DNA of 41,584 nucleotides from JAJTHB01 sp033763775 (GTDB lineage Bacteria > Pseudomonadota > Alphaproteobacteria > Rickettsiales > SXRF01). How positions within the stretch are numbered: position 1 is the first letter of the stretch; each line of letters starts with the position of its first letter. The notes below the pieces were generated by a model that was not told the DNA's origin, did not search any database, and saw only the letters and a list, made by a program, of their open reading frames with translations. The position numbers and the translations under genes were made by a program. The stretch is taken from assembly GCA_033763775.1 (NCBI GenBank), contig JANRJW010000001.1:1-41584 (forward strand), read 5' to 3'. Below, piece by piece: positions 24,519 through 33,087 of this stretch.

Positions 24519-26384
24519 TCATGCCGCCATGCTCTTCTCAACGAATGACTGCAGCCGGCGGGTGAACGACGCGGGATCGCTGATGGTTTCGCCTTCCATG
24601 ATGCGCGCCTGATCCAGCAGCAGCCACACAACATCATCAATCGATTCGCGCGCGGCCATGCCCCTGATAATCGGGTGCGAAGGGTTGATCTCCAGAATCT
24701 TTGGTGCGGCGGCCTGAAGCTGGCGCTGCTCCAACAGGAATCGCTCAAGGCGGATATCCATTGCCCCTTCCTCCACCGCCAGGCACACCGCGCTCGATGC
24801 GAGCTTGTCCGATGGGCGAACATCCTTCACCGCCTCGCCAAGAATGGCTTTGATGCGTGCGCAGAGCGCCTCGGTATCGGCGGGCGCGGCGGGTGGGCTG
24901 TCTGTTTCTTTCGGCGGATTCACCAGCGGAAACGGCTCAAGCTTGATGTCGGCGCGGGTGACTGATTTCAGCGGCTTATTCTTATAGCTGCTGATCACGT
25001 TCACCCAGAAATCATCGACATGGTCACACAGAAGCAGCACCTCAATGCCGCGCGCGGTAAAGCCTTCAATCTGCGGGCTGGCACGCAGGCTGGCAAGATT
25101 TTCACCGGTCAGATAATAGATATCTTCCTGGCCGGGTTTCATGCGTGCTATGTAATCATCAAGCGAGGTGGTTTCACCCGCGGTCTGATCGCTCGAATAA
25201 AAGCGCGACACCTCAAGAATCTGCTCGCGTGGGCTGGTTGCTTCACACAACCCTTCTTTCAGCACTGAGCCAAACAGGTTCCAGAATGTCATGTAGGCAT
25301 TCAGATCGCTGTCTACTTTTTTGCGCAGCTCAGACAGCACGCGGGATACCAGCGAATCACGAATCTTACCAAGCACGGTGCTGTGCTGCAGCGTCTCGCG
25401 GCTGATATTCAGCGGCAGATCCTGCGAGTCAACAATCCCGCGTAGAAAACGAAGATAGCCGGGCACCAGCTCCACATTATCTTCCGTGATGAACACGCGG
25501 CGCACATAGAGTTTCAAGCGGCGTTTTCTGTCGGGATGGAACAGGTCAAACGGCTTGATAGCGGGAATAAACAGCAGGCTGGTATATTCCAGCTTACCCT
25601 CCACCTTGTTATGCAGTGTGAGCCATGGGTCTTCCGGCGAGTGGGCGACATGATGATAAAACTCGCGATATTGCTCCGGCGTGATGTCACTTTTCTGACG
25701 CATCCACAATGCACCGGCGCTATTGACCTGCTGGCGCTGCTGATCCGCGTCTTCCAGCCAGATCGGGAAGGCAATATGGTCGGAATAGGTCGTCAGAATG
25801 TGGCGCAGCCGGTAGCTGTCGAGATAGTCATCCTCAGTTTCTTTGACAAAGAGCGTAATCTCGGTGCCGCGTGTATTTTTTTCTGCTGGCGCGATGGAAA
25901 ATTCGCCCTCCCCTGCCGATTCCCATGCATAGGCCGTGTCGCTACCGGCGCGGCGCGATACCACGCGCACACGATCCGCCACCATGAACGAGGCATAAAA
26001 CCCAACACCAAACTGACCAATCAGCGGGCTGTCTTTCTGGCTTTCGCCGGAAAGCTGGCTTAAAAACTCCTGCGTGCCGGATTTTGCAATGGTGCCAAGG
26101 TTGGCGATCAGCTCCTCGCGGCTCATGCCGATGCCATTATCCGCCACAGTGATGGTTCTGGCCGCTTTATCCACCCGTACATCAATAAAAAACTCAGGAT
26201 TATCAGCCACCAGCTCAGGCGCGGTGATGGCGAGATGACGCAGCTTGTCACACGCATCGGAACTGTTTGACACCAATTCGCGCAGGAAAATTCCCTTATT
26301 GGTGTAAAGGGAATGGATCATCAGTTTCAGCACTTTGCTGATTTCTGCATTAAATTTAAGTAATTCTTGATGATTTTCAGTCAT
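24519..26384 (-). CDS. htpG: Chaperone HtpG (Hsp90 family)
   Basis: HtpG is the bacterial Hsp90, an ATP-dependent cytosolic chaperone. The 621-aa protein has the GHKL ATPase domain (ELVSNSSDACDKLR, DNGIGMSREELI, GTIAKSGTQEF, GQFGVGFYASFMV), the middle domain (SLLFIPAIKPFDLF, YVRRVFITEDNVELVPGYLRF, GIVDSQDLPLNISRETLQ) and the C-terminal dimerisation domain. Length is normal. The frame is open 63 bp further upstream, but MTENHQELLKFNAEIS is the family N-terminus, so ATG 26384 is used. A heat-shock-type promoter lies upstream. It diverges from the ankyrin-repeat gene. Confidence 0.96.
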   Translation of the reverse strand: MTENHQELLKFNAEISKVLKLMIHSLYTNKGIFLRELVSNSSDACDKLRHLAITAPELVADNPEFFIDVRVDKAARTITVADNGIGMSREELIANLGTIAKSGTQEFLSQLSGESQKDSPLIGQFGVGFYASFMVADRVRVVSRRAGSDTAYAWESAGEGEFSIAPAEKNTRGTEITLFVKETEDDYLDSYRLRHILTTYSDHIAFPIWLEDADQQRQQVNSAGALWMRQKSDITPEQYREFYHHVAHSPEDPWLTLHNKVEGKLEYTSLLFIPAIKPFDLFHPDRKRRLKLYVRRVFITEDNVELVPGYLRFLRGIVDSQDLPLNISRETLQHSTVLGKIRDSLVSRVLSELRKKVDSDLNAYMTFWNLFGSVLKEGLCEATSPREQILEVSRFYSSDQTAGETTSLDDYIARMKPGQEDIYYLTGENLASLRASPQIEGFTARGIEVLLLCDHVDDFWVNVISSYKNKPLKSVTRADIKLEPFPLVNPPKETDSPPAAPADTEALCARIKAILGEAVKDVRPSDKLASSAVCLAVEEGAMDIRLERFLLEQRQLQAAAPKILEINPSHPIIRGMAARESIDDVVWLLLDQARIMEGETISDPASFTRRLQSFVEKSMAA

Positions 26385-26419
26385 ATCTGTCTTTAAATGG
26401 GTTATGATGTGCGTAGGGA

Positions 26420-26448
26420 ATATGGTAACCGCCCACAAGGAGTTCAAG
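26420..26448 (-). promoter_or_regulatory. Heat-shock (sigma-32-like) promoter of htpG
   Basis: On the minus strand CTTGAA (26443-26448) is followed after 15 bp by TACCATAT (26420-26427). This fits the sigma-32 pattern CTTGAA / CCCCATnT with N11-16 spacing and two mismatches in the -10. The leader would be about 30 bases. The -35 overlaps the ribosome-binding site of the divergent ankyrin gene. Confidence 0.5.
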
Positions 26449-26453
26449 GAGTC

Positions 26454-27641
26454 ATGCGAACTGTAGCACGTGGTTTTCTTTGCCGCGCTTCATTCTTCAT
26501 CACGCTTGCCGCACTACCGGTAATGGCAGCGGCGCAGCCTGCTGAGGCGCCGGCAGCAAGCCCGCCAGCAGCCAGCTTGGAAACATCTGGCAATACTCAG
26601 GCGCTGCTCAGCGAAGCGGTTTACCGCGTGAATCTCGGCCGCGCGGACGATGTCAAACTGCTCATCACGCAGGGCGTCTCACCGGACAGCAAGGATGATA
26701 AGGGCGTGCCGCTTCTAAGCCTTGCGGCGGCGCGTGCTGACAAGGAGGGCATCAACGTAGTCAAAGCCCTGCTTGAAGCAGGCGCGGATATCAACGCTAA
26801 GGACAAGGAAAACCAGAGCGCCCTGTTTTATGCGGCGCGCAAGGGCAACCGCGAGGTGGTGACGCTGCTGCTGGAAAATAAAATCAATTACTACTCGGTA
26901 GATTATACAGGCAACATCGCCCGCACCATCGCGTTTCGTGAAGGGCACACCGATATTGTGAAACTCATGGATGATTTTGTGAAGGCAGAAACTGATAAAA
27001 TCACCGAGCAATACAAGGCGCTGAGCAAAGCACTGGAGGAACAATATAAAGCGCAGGAAGAGCAGCAGAAAAACGCCGCCAATAAAGCCGCCGCCGATGC
27101 GCTGGAAGAAAGCCGCCAGACCGCTGAGCTGATTGAAAAGCAAAAACTTGAGCAGCAGCAGCAATGGCAGCAGCTTAAGGAGGCGCAGGAAAAAGAAGCG
27201 GCGGAAAGAGAAGGCAAATGGGCATCTGAGGAGTTCAAGCAGGCGCAGTTTAACCTCGCTTTCAACACCTGTGCGTTTCAATACTGGTCTTACTGCCGCG
27301 ATGCGGGGCAAACCACAGAGCTTGCGCCGGAGGCACTAAGCAGCGCGATTGCCTCACATGAGGCGCAGATACTGGCGCAGCGCGAACTTCTGGAAAACAC
27401 CTTTGAAACCGGGCGTAAATACACCGATAACATCATAAGCAAAGCGCAGCGCTCCGTGTTCAATCAGCTAGACAGCATGCCTTCAAATACCTACCGTTTT
27501 CAGCAAGGTGTCTGCCGCATGAATGACATGGTTGAGCGCTGCAACGAGATTGCGCGCTTCCCCGGCACCCTGACCACACAGGGCAAAGCGGCACCAAAAA
27601 GCGCAACGCGCCGTGTCTATCAGCGGCACTATTCGCGGTGA
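26454..27641 (+). CDS. Exported ankyrin-repeat protein with coiled coil
   Basis: The 395-aa protein has a signal peptide (FFITLAALPVMAAAQ), about three to four ankyrin repeats at residues 50-165 (the clearest being VVKALLEAGADINAKDKENQ then SALFYAARKGNREVVTLLLE), a charged Gln/Glu/Lys-rich coiled coil to about 255, and a C-terminal region with four Cys (NTCAFQYWSYCRD, GVCRMNDMVERCNE) that could form disulphides. This indicates an envelope protein; the partner is unknown. ATG 26454 is chosen over 26397 because it has an AAGGAG site and begins the signal peptide. It is divergent from htpG and overlaps the convergent acyltransferase gene by 13 bp. A link to host interaction cannot be claimed from ankyrin repeats alone. 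Confidence 0.78.
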   Translation: MRTVARGFLCRASFFITLAALPVMAAAQPAEAPAASPPAASLETSGNTQALLSEAVYRVNLGRADDVKLLITQGVSPDSKDDKGVPLLSLAAARADKEGINVVKALLEAGADINAKDKENQSALFYAARKGNREVVTLLLENKINYYSVDYTGNIARTIAFREGHTDIVKLMDDFVKAETDKITEQYKALSKALEEQYKAQEEQQKNAANKAAADALEESRQTAELIEKQKLEQQQQWQQLKEAQEKEAAEREGKWASEEFKQAQFNLAFNTCAFQYWSYCRDAGQTTELAPEALSSAIASHEAQILAQRELLENTFETGRKYTDNIISKAQRSVFNQLDSMPSNTYRFQQGVCRMNDMVERCNEIARFPGTLTTQGKAAPKSATRRVYQRHYSR

Positions 27642-29746
27642 GCAGGCGCTTGCTTCTGCAAGCTCTGATAATCAATTTTACCGTTCCCAAGCCGCGGCAC
27701 TGTCTCCAGCACCATCACCTGCCTTGGCAAGAAAATCTCTGCCACACCCATTTCGCGTGCTTTGGCAATCAGCATCTCGCGGGTGAGTGCTATGGCTTCG
27801 GTAAACAGCACCACCTGCTCGCCCTTGCGCGGATCGGGGATCGCAATGGCGGCGTGGGTTTCTTCTTTATAGATATGCAGCGCCAGCTCCTCGACCGCCA
27901 GCAGCGACACCATCTCACCACCAATTTTAGCAAAGCGTTTAGCGCGGCCGAGGATGGTGATAAAGCCCTCCGCATCAATCTCCACAATATCGCCGGTGTC
28001 ATACCATTCACCCTGCGGCTGAATGACGCCCGGCTGGTCGGCCTTTAAATAGCCGAGCATGACATTGACACCCTTCACATAAAGCCGCCCGCCGCGTTCC
28101 AGCCCTTCCACCGGCTCAAGCTTGCTGGTGATGCCGGGCAGCAATTTGCCCACCGTGCCCGGCTTATGTTCAAGAAAACTATTCACCGAAAGCACTGGGC
28201 TGGTCTCAGTCACGCCATAGCCCTGAAGAATGGAAACGCCGAACTTATCCTGCCACAGGCGGCGGGTCGGCTCCCTCAGCTTTTCTGCACCCGCCACACA
28301 GAGGCGAACACTGTGGAAATCATAAGGGTGAGCATAGCGCGCGTAGCCGTTAAAGAAAGTATCCGTGCCAACAAAAATGGTGGAATCGGTATCATAGACC
28401 AGTTCCGGCACCACACGGTAGTGCAGCGGGCTGGGATATAGAAACACATAAATCCCGCGCACCAGCGGTAGAATCATCCCCACGGTCAGGCCAAAAGAGT
28501 GAAAAATGGGCAGGGCATTAAACACCTTGTCCGAGGGCATCAGGTCAAGCCTTGAACACGCCTGATAGATATTCGCAAGCACGTTCATGTGCGACAGCGC
28601 CACGCCCTTGGGTGTTCCCTCCGAGCCAGAGGTGTAAAGCACCACCGCCACATCGCCCGGCTTTGCTTTCGTGATGGCATCCGCAAGGTGCTTGCGTGGG
28701 CTAAATGCTTTCACGAGCGCCGAAAGCTTATCGCCCAGCGATACCAGTGGCCGGATATCTTCGAGATAGATCACATGATGGTCTTTTTCCAGCGCGCGTG
28801 CGACATCCTGAAGCTCTGCTTTTTCAATAAACTGCCGCGAGGTCAGGATGGTTTTCACACAGGCAATCCGGCAAGCATGCAGAATATTCGCCTCACCTGC
28901 TGAGAAATTGAGCATGCAAGGCACTTTGCTCATGGCATGCAGCGCGGTAAACACCACCACACCACCCAGTGCATTCGGCAGCAACACCCCGACATTCGTT
29001 TGGTTTGCCAGACGCGGCGCCAGCTTTTCGCGCAGAATAAAGCAGCGCGTAAAAAGCTGGCGATAATTCATGTCTGAACGGGTGATATCGCTGGCGATGG
29101 TATGTTTTCCTCCGTGCCACTCAGCCGCTTCAAGAATCGCATCGAGCACCGGCCGCTCATAGTCGCTGGCGGCAAACACGCTCTCGGTCATCACCTCATA
29201 GATGGAGGTTTCCGGCGCCACATGACGCGGCGGTAGAATCGTCATACGCGTTTTTGGAAAGCTTCGCTGGCGCACATGTTTGCCAACTTTGGACAAGGAG
29301 GAATATTCAAGGCCGGAAAAAATCACCGGCAGCACCGTCGCATCGGTTTTATCAATCAGCAGGCGCGTGCCATCATACATCTTCATCAGCCCGCCGGTGG
29401 TGGTGATGCGGCCTTCGGGAAAAATCACCACCTTGCCGCCCTCGCGCAGGTCGGTGATCAGCGATTTCATCGTCATCGGCTTAGTGGGGTCAAGCTTGTA
29501 AAGCTTCACGATTTTTTCAATCCAGCGGAAATACCATTTTTCCGCCTGAAAGACATTCATCGCAAAGGCAGGTTTTTGTGGCAGCAGTACCGCCAGAAAA
29601 AATGGATCCCAGAACGATTGATGGTTGGCGATGATAATCACCCGATCGCCAGCGGCATGAAAATGTTCAAGCCCGCGAACATCCACGCGGAAGAGCAGCT
29701 TCAGAATGGCCGTCAGTACCGGCCTAAGAAACCATTTTTCGAGCAT
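27629..29746 (-). CDS. aas: Bifunctional acyltransferase / acyl-ACP synthetase (Aas-like)
   Basis: Aas reacylates lysophospholipids (chiefly 2-acyl-GPE) and activates fatty acids onto acyl carrier protein at the inner membrane. The 705-aa protein has an N-terminal PlsC-type domain with NHQSFWD (residues 41-47, the NHx4D catalytic motif) and FPEGR (109-113). It is followed by an AMP-binding adenylation domain with the P-loop YTSGSEGTPKG near 370, YGVTETSPVLSV, YDTGDIVEID and a C-terminal GNGKIDYQSL lysine. The fusion order and length match Aas. It is the last gene of a minus-strand lipid operon: its start overlaps the LplT-like gene by 23 bp. Its end overlaps the convergent ankyrin gene. Confidence 0.9.
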   Translation of the reverse strand: MLEKWFLRPVLTAILKLLFRVDVRGLEHFHAAGDRVIIIANHQSFWDPFFLAVLLPQKPAFAMNVFQAEKWYFRWIEKIVKLYKLDPTKPMTMKSLITDLREGGKVVIFPEGRITTTGGLMKMYDGTRLLIDKTDATVLPVIFSGLEYSSLSKVGKHVRQRSFPKTRMTILPPRHVAPETSIYEVMTESVFAASDYERPVLDAILEAAEWHGGKHTIASDITRSDMNYRQLFTRCFILREKLAPRLANQTNVGVLLPNALGGVVVFTALHAMSKVPCMLNFSAGEANILHACRIACVKTILTSRQFIEKAELQDVARALEKDHHVIYLEDIRPLVSLGDKLSALVKAFSPRKHLADAITKAKPGDVAVVLYTSGSEGTPKGVALSHMNVLANIYQACSRLDLMPSDKVFNALPIFHSFGLTVGMILPLVRGIYVFLYPSPLHYRVVPELVYDTDSTIFVGTDTFFNGYARYAHPYDFHSVRLCVAGAEKLREPTRRLWQDKFGVSILQGYGVTETSPVLSVNSFLEHKPGTVGKLLPGITSKLEPVEGLERGGRLYVKGVNVMLGYLKADQPGVIQPQGEWYDTGDIVEIDAEGFITILGRAKRFAKIGGEMVSLLAVEELALHIYKEETHAAIAIPDPRKGEQVVLFTEAIALTREMLIAKAREMGVAEIFLPRQVMVLETVPRLGNGKIDYQSLQKQAPAHRE

Positions 29747-31001
29747 ACCACACCACTCCCAGATTTAAGGTTGCCACCATAACAAAAAGATCGGTAATCG
29801 ACAATCCCGCCCACAACATCACGGCAGAAACCAACGCGGCCAGTGTCATGAACACGGCGTCGGAAAGATTGCTGGCGGCAATCATGCGCGAGCGATATTC
29901 CGGCTGGCAGCGCGATTGCAGCAGCGCATAAAGCGGCACAATATAAATCCCGCCCGATACCGCCACCATCAACATGCATAGCAGCATCGGCCACAGCGCC
30001 GGAACCTGAATGAAATCGACAACATCCAGCAGGCCTTCATGCGTTGGGGTGGGAATGCTCAGCACCATCAGGTAGGTAAAGAGCGCGGTGCCAAATGCAG
30101 AAAGCGGCGTGAGCTTGGATGAAATCTGCCCCTTAAGCAGCGTGTCACACAGCAGCGAGCCAATGGCAATACCCAGCGAAAATACGCTCAGAAACAAAAT
30201 ATAGACCTCGTTATTCGCCTTCACGACGCCATGCGCAAAATTGGCAAACTGCGCCATGTACACCGAGCTGAACAGCGCAAACCATGAGAGCGCCAGAATG
30301 TTGTGAAATGCCGGACGATCCGCCCAGGCCTGCGCCACCATGGCGCAGCCACCGCGCCACAGGTTCCAGTGCATCGGCGCTTCGGGGTGGGCGGCGGTGG
30401 TTTTCGGAATAAACAGGCTGGCCACCAGCCCGACCACCGCAATCACCAGCAGGCTGGTGCCAATCAGGTTGTCTGGCATTTCAATCAGCAGCCCGCCCGC
30501 CACCAGCCCAAGCAACACGGCCAGATAGCTGCCGCCAGCGACAAAACCATTGCCAGCAAGCAGCTCACTTTCGCGCAGATGCTCTGGCAGAATACTGAAT
30601 TTAATCGGGCTGTAAAAAGTGGTGTGCGTGCCGCTGAAAAAAAGCAGCAGCATCAGGAGCGGAATGTTCTGCGTGGCAAAGCCATAGAGCGCCCCGATCA
30701 TGATCAGCAGTTCGGCAATTTTGGTGCACACCACCAGAAATGATTTTTCAAACTTATCCGCCAGCGCGCCAGCCAGCGGTGCGAACAGAATCATCGGCGC
30801 CACCAGTAGCGCTGAACAGATGGTCACCAGAATTTCTGGCCTCGCAGGTAGCGTGATGCCTTTGCTGGCAGAATAGGCGATCATCACCACGAGGCCGGAG
30901 CGCAGCATATTATCATTAAACGCGCCAAGAAATGTTGCCAGAAACACCGGTAGAAAGCGGCGATGCAGGAACAGGCTGTATTTGAGATTCTGAAGTTCCA
31001 C
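29724..31001 (-). CDS. MFS transporter, LplT-like lysophospholipid flippase
   Basis: LplT moves lysophospholipids inward across the inner membrane for Aas. The protein (425 aa from GTG 31001) has about twelve TM helices and the MFS pattern near the start (FLATFLGAFNDNMLRSGLVV) with a loop ADKFEKSFLVV after the second or third helix, and PIKFSILPEHL in the region used by this subfamily. The frame is open 138 bp further upstream, but that part lies inside dgkA and is not membrane-like, so the GTG just after dgkA is preferred. Its end overlaps aas by 23 bp, as in lplT-aas pairs. The name rests on that pairing plus sequence plan. Confidence 0.8.
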   Translation of the reverse strand: MELQNLKYSLFLHRRFLPVFLATFLGAFNDNMLRSGLVVMIAYSASKGITLPARPEILVTICSALLVAPMILFAPLAGALADKFEKSFLVVCTKIAELLIMIGALYGFATQNIPLLMLLLFFSGTHTTFYSPIKFSILPEHLRESELLAGNGFVAGGSYLAVLLGLVAGGLLIEMPDNLIGTSLLVIAVVGLVASLFIPKTTAAHPEAPMHWNLWRGGCAMVAQAWADRPAFHNILALSWFALFSSVYMAQFANFAHGVVKANNEVYILFLSVFSLGIAIGSLLCDTLLKGQISSKLTPLSAFGTALFTYLMVLSIPTPTHEGLLDVVDFIQVPALWPMLLCMLMVAVSGGIYIVPLYALLQSRCQPEYRSRMIAASNLSDAVFMTLAALVSAVMLWAGLSITDLFVMVATLNLGVVWYARKMVS

Positions 31002-31005
31002 CGCG

Positions 31006-31368
31006 CTACCCAACCCAGATGATGAGCCAGACCATGCCGGTGCCGCACAGGCTGAGAAAGACTGCGGCGCTACCCATATCCTTCGCTTTTTTAGAAAGCT
31101 CGTGCTGCTCGGTAGAGATACGATCCACGGTGCGCTCAATTGCCGTATTCAGAAGTTCCACCACCAGCACCAGCCACAGGCATGCGATGAGCAGCGCGCG
31201 TTCTGCTGGCGTCTCCCCCACCCAGAAAGCCAGCGGCGCCAGAGCGGCTGCAAGCAGCAATTCCAGACGAAAGGCTGGCTCCTTCAGCCCATAGCGCAGG
31301 CCGGCAAGCGAATAGCCAAGCGCACGACGCGCGCGGCCAGCTTCTTCAGACAGCTTCCTGATGTTCAT
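31006..31368 (-). CDS. dgkA: Diacylglycerol kinase DgkA
   Basis: DgkA is a small trimeric inner-membrane kinase that turns diacylglycerol into phosphatidic acid. The 120-aa protein (from ATG 31368) has the N-terminal amphipathic segment with EEAGRARRALGYSLAGL, a conserved EPAFRLELLLAAAL, three TM helices and the catalytic motif ELLNTAIERTVDR, followed by the KKAKDMGSAAV metal and active-site block. The start overlaps the Ntn-hydrolase gene by 23 bp, and the stop lies 4 bp before the GTG of the transporter gene. Confidence 0.94.
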   Translation of the reverse strand: MNIRKLSEEAGRARRALGYSLAGLRYGLKEPAFRLELLLAAALAPLAFWVGETPAERALLIACLWLVLVVELLNTAIERTVDRISTEQHELSKKAKDMGSAAVFLSLCGTGMVWLIIWVG

Positions 31369-32398
31369 AGCTGCTGGGGGGAATGTGAAACAGTTCGGTG
31401 ACCGGCAGGCTGCCTTCATAACCCTGCACCATCAGGCGGCGGGTTGTCGGATCGGCGAGCACACACAGGCGGGTATTGGCATTAATCACGGGTGCATGCA
31501 GCCAGCCAAAACCAGTTTGCGCCAGCTCATGCCCGCCAATGCTGGCGGCATGACGATAGCGACCGGCGCTATCAATTTCTCTTGGACGCCAGCCTTTGCC
31601 TTCCTTGGCGAGGCTGGTTGTAAAATGGTTAGTGGCATGAAGGGCATAATCCGCAGACATTTCGATCACTTCGGCGCGGGTTTCGAGCCGTTCAATCACG
31701 CAGGCTTCGCCGGCTTTCAGGCCGCCCAGCACAAACGTGGCGGGCACAGCAAGCGGTGTTTCGATCAGCATCGCTTTAGCAGCCTGATAATGTTCGGCAC
31801 GTTCAAACACCTGCCGCAGCAGATGAGCAGCTGGCAGCGCAAGCTGGCGGCTCGCCATGCGGCGATTGGTCAGCCAGTCCAGTAGCTGACCACGCTTGTG
31901 GCGGCGCATGGGCGCCTGATTAATGCTGGCGGCAAAACGCGCGGGCGCCATGGCGGTGAACACACCAGAAACACCCGGCCAGGTGATGTTGTAGAAATCC
32001 CCCGCCTTACCTTCCTGATGCGCAATGACAATATGCCTGCCCAGCGCAGGAAATGGCCAATCGAGAACGCGCAGCAAACTCAGCGTGCCACCCGTTTTCC
32101 AGATACCGCTGGTGCAGCCCCACTCAAAGCTCACATTGAGCGCATGCACACCGCGGCAGCTCAGCATGTCGGCCATGGCGTCAATTTCCGGCAGGTAAGG
32201 ATTGTGCGAGCGCTCCAGCCAGCGGCGGGAGATGCGGTCGGCCAGCGGCATCAGTGCGGCGCTGGCAAGGTAGGACGGCAAACCATAGGTGCGGCGCGCG
32301 GCCATCACCAGCTCTTCCGCTTTATCGGGAAACATGCGCAGCAGATCCATCGGCGTTTTGCCGCGCAGATCCACAAAAGGTACAGCTTGCTTGAGCAT
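31346..32398 (-). CDS. Ntn-hydrolase of the acid ceramidase/NAAA/C45 type
   Basis: The 350-aa protein resembles linear-amide Ntn-hydrolases, which self-cleave to expose a catalytic Cys and then split amide bonds in substrates such as N-acyl amides. The nucleophile is probably Cys95 in WGCTSGIW. It is followed by R-x-x-D (RVLDWPF) 15 and 18 residues later, as in bile-salt hydrolase and NAAA, and by the later Asn in ASINQAPM. The first 94 residues would be the released pro-segment. There is no signal peptide or TM helix, so it is probably cytoplasmic. It heads the lipid operon with dgkA, the LplT-like gene and aas, suggesting a lipid-amide substrate (an inference). Penicillin acylase or C45 acyltransferase activity remains possible. 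Confidence 0.72.
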   Translation of the reverse strand: MLKQAVPFVDLRGKTPMDLLRMFPDKAEELVMAARRTYGLPSYLASAALMPLADRISRRWLERSHNPYLPEIDAMADMLSCRGVHALNVSFEWGCTSGIWKTGGTLSLLRVLDWPFPALGRHIVIAHQEGKAGDFYNITWPGVSGVFTAMAPARFAASINQAPMRRHKRGQLLDWLTNRRMASRQLALPAAHLLRQVFERAEHYQAAKAMLIETPLAVPATFVLGGLKAGEACVIERLETRAEVIEMSADYALHATNHFTTSLAKEGKGWRPREIDSAGRYRHAASIGGHELAQTGFGWLHAPVINANTRLCVLADPTTRRLMVQGYEGSLPVTELFHIPPSSYEHQEAV

Positions 32399-32406
32399 TT
32401 CAGTGG

Positions 32407-32435
32407 TTGAGGTTGATTGAAAGTCAGACTATACT
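32407..32435 (+). promoter_or_regulatory. Candidate sigma-70 promoter of folE
   Basis: TTGAGG at 32407-32412 and TATACT at 32430-32435 are 17 bp apart in the 76-bp divergent gap. The same -10 region reads TATAGT on the other strand and could serve the Ntn-hydrolase operon, so the two directions may compete for polymerase. Confidence 0.45.
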
Positions 32436-32474
32436 CTCTGCTTTCCTTTCATAACACAAATAAATTTACAGCGC

Positions 32475-33071
32475 ATGGCTACAAAAAAACATACCGCAAA
32501 AAAACCCACCCGCGAAGAAGCCGAAGAGGCCGTGCGCACCCTGATTCGTTGGGCGGGGGATGATCCGGCGCGTGAAGGCCTGCTCGACACCCCGGGGCGC
32601 GTCGTGAAATCCTACCGCGAGTTGTTTGCCGGCTATGATCAGAAAGCGGAAGAAATTCTAAGCCGCACCTTTAAAGAGGTTGAAGGCTACGATGAAATGA
32701 TCATGCTGCGCGACATTCAGTTTAACTCCCACTGCGAGCACCACATGGTGCCCTTCACCGGCGTGGTGCACATTGCTTACATTCCCACCAATAAGGTTGT
32801 CGGCCTGAGCAAACTTGCGCGGCTGGTGGATCTCTACGCCAAGCGGCTTCAGATTCAGGAGAAGTTCACGGCGCAGATTGCCAACACGCTGGATGAGGTG
32901 CTGAAGCCGCGCGGTGTGGCGGTGGTGGTGCAGGCCACCCATATGTGCATGACCATGCGCGGCGTGCAAAAACCTGACGGCGTGATGCAGACCAGCCAGC
33001 TCACTGGCCTGTTCCGCAGCGATCCGCGCACGCGGCAGGAATTTTTCAGCATGTTGAAAATGGCCGCCTGA
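32475..33071 (+). CDS. folE: GTP cyclohydrolase I (FolE)
   Basis: FolE makes 7,8-dihydroneopterin triphosphate from GTP, the first step of folate synthesis. The 198-aa protein has the full core: EGLLDTPGRVVKSYRELF, FNSHCEHHMVPFTG, VGLSKLARLVDLYAKRLQIQE and the CMTMRGVQKP block. Zinc ligands Cys87, His90 and Cys158 show the same spacing as the Escherichia coli enzyme. A Lys-rich N-terminus precedes the core. It is divergent from the lipid operon and followed after 16 bp by argE. Confidence 0.97.
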   Translation: MATKKHTAKKPTREEAEEAVRTLIRWAGDDPAREGLLDTPGRVVKSYRELFAGYDQKAEEILSRTFKEVEGYDEMIMLRDIQFNSHCEHHMVPFTGVVHIAYIPTNKVVGLSKLARLVDLYAKRLQIQEKFTAQIANTLDEVLKPRGVAVVVQATHMCMTMRGVQKPDGVMQTSQLTGLFRSDPRTRQEFFSMLKMAA

Positions 33072-33087
33072 GGATGAGCGCGAAGCG

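Noticed and set aside
30999..31139. Upstream start of the MFS transporter at 31139
   Set aside because: The extra 46 residues lie inside dgkA, are not membrane-like and are not expected in LplT-type proteins. GTG 31001 is better placed.
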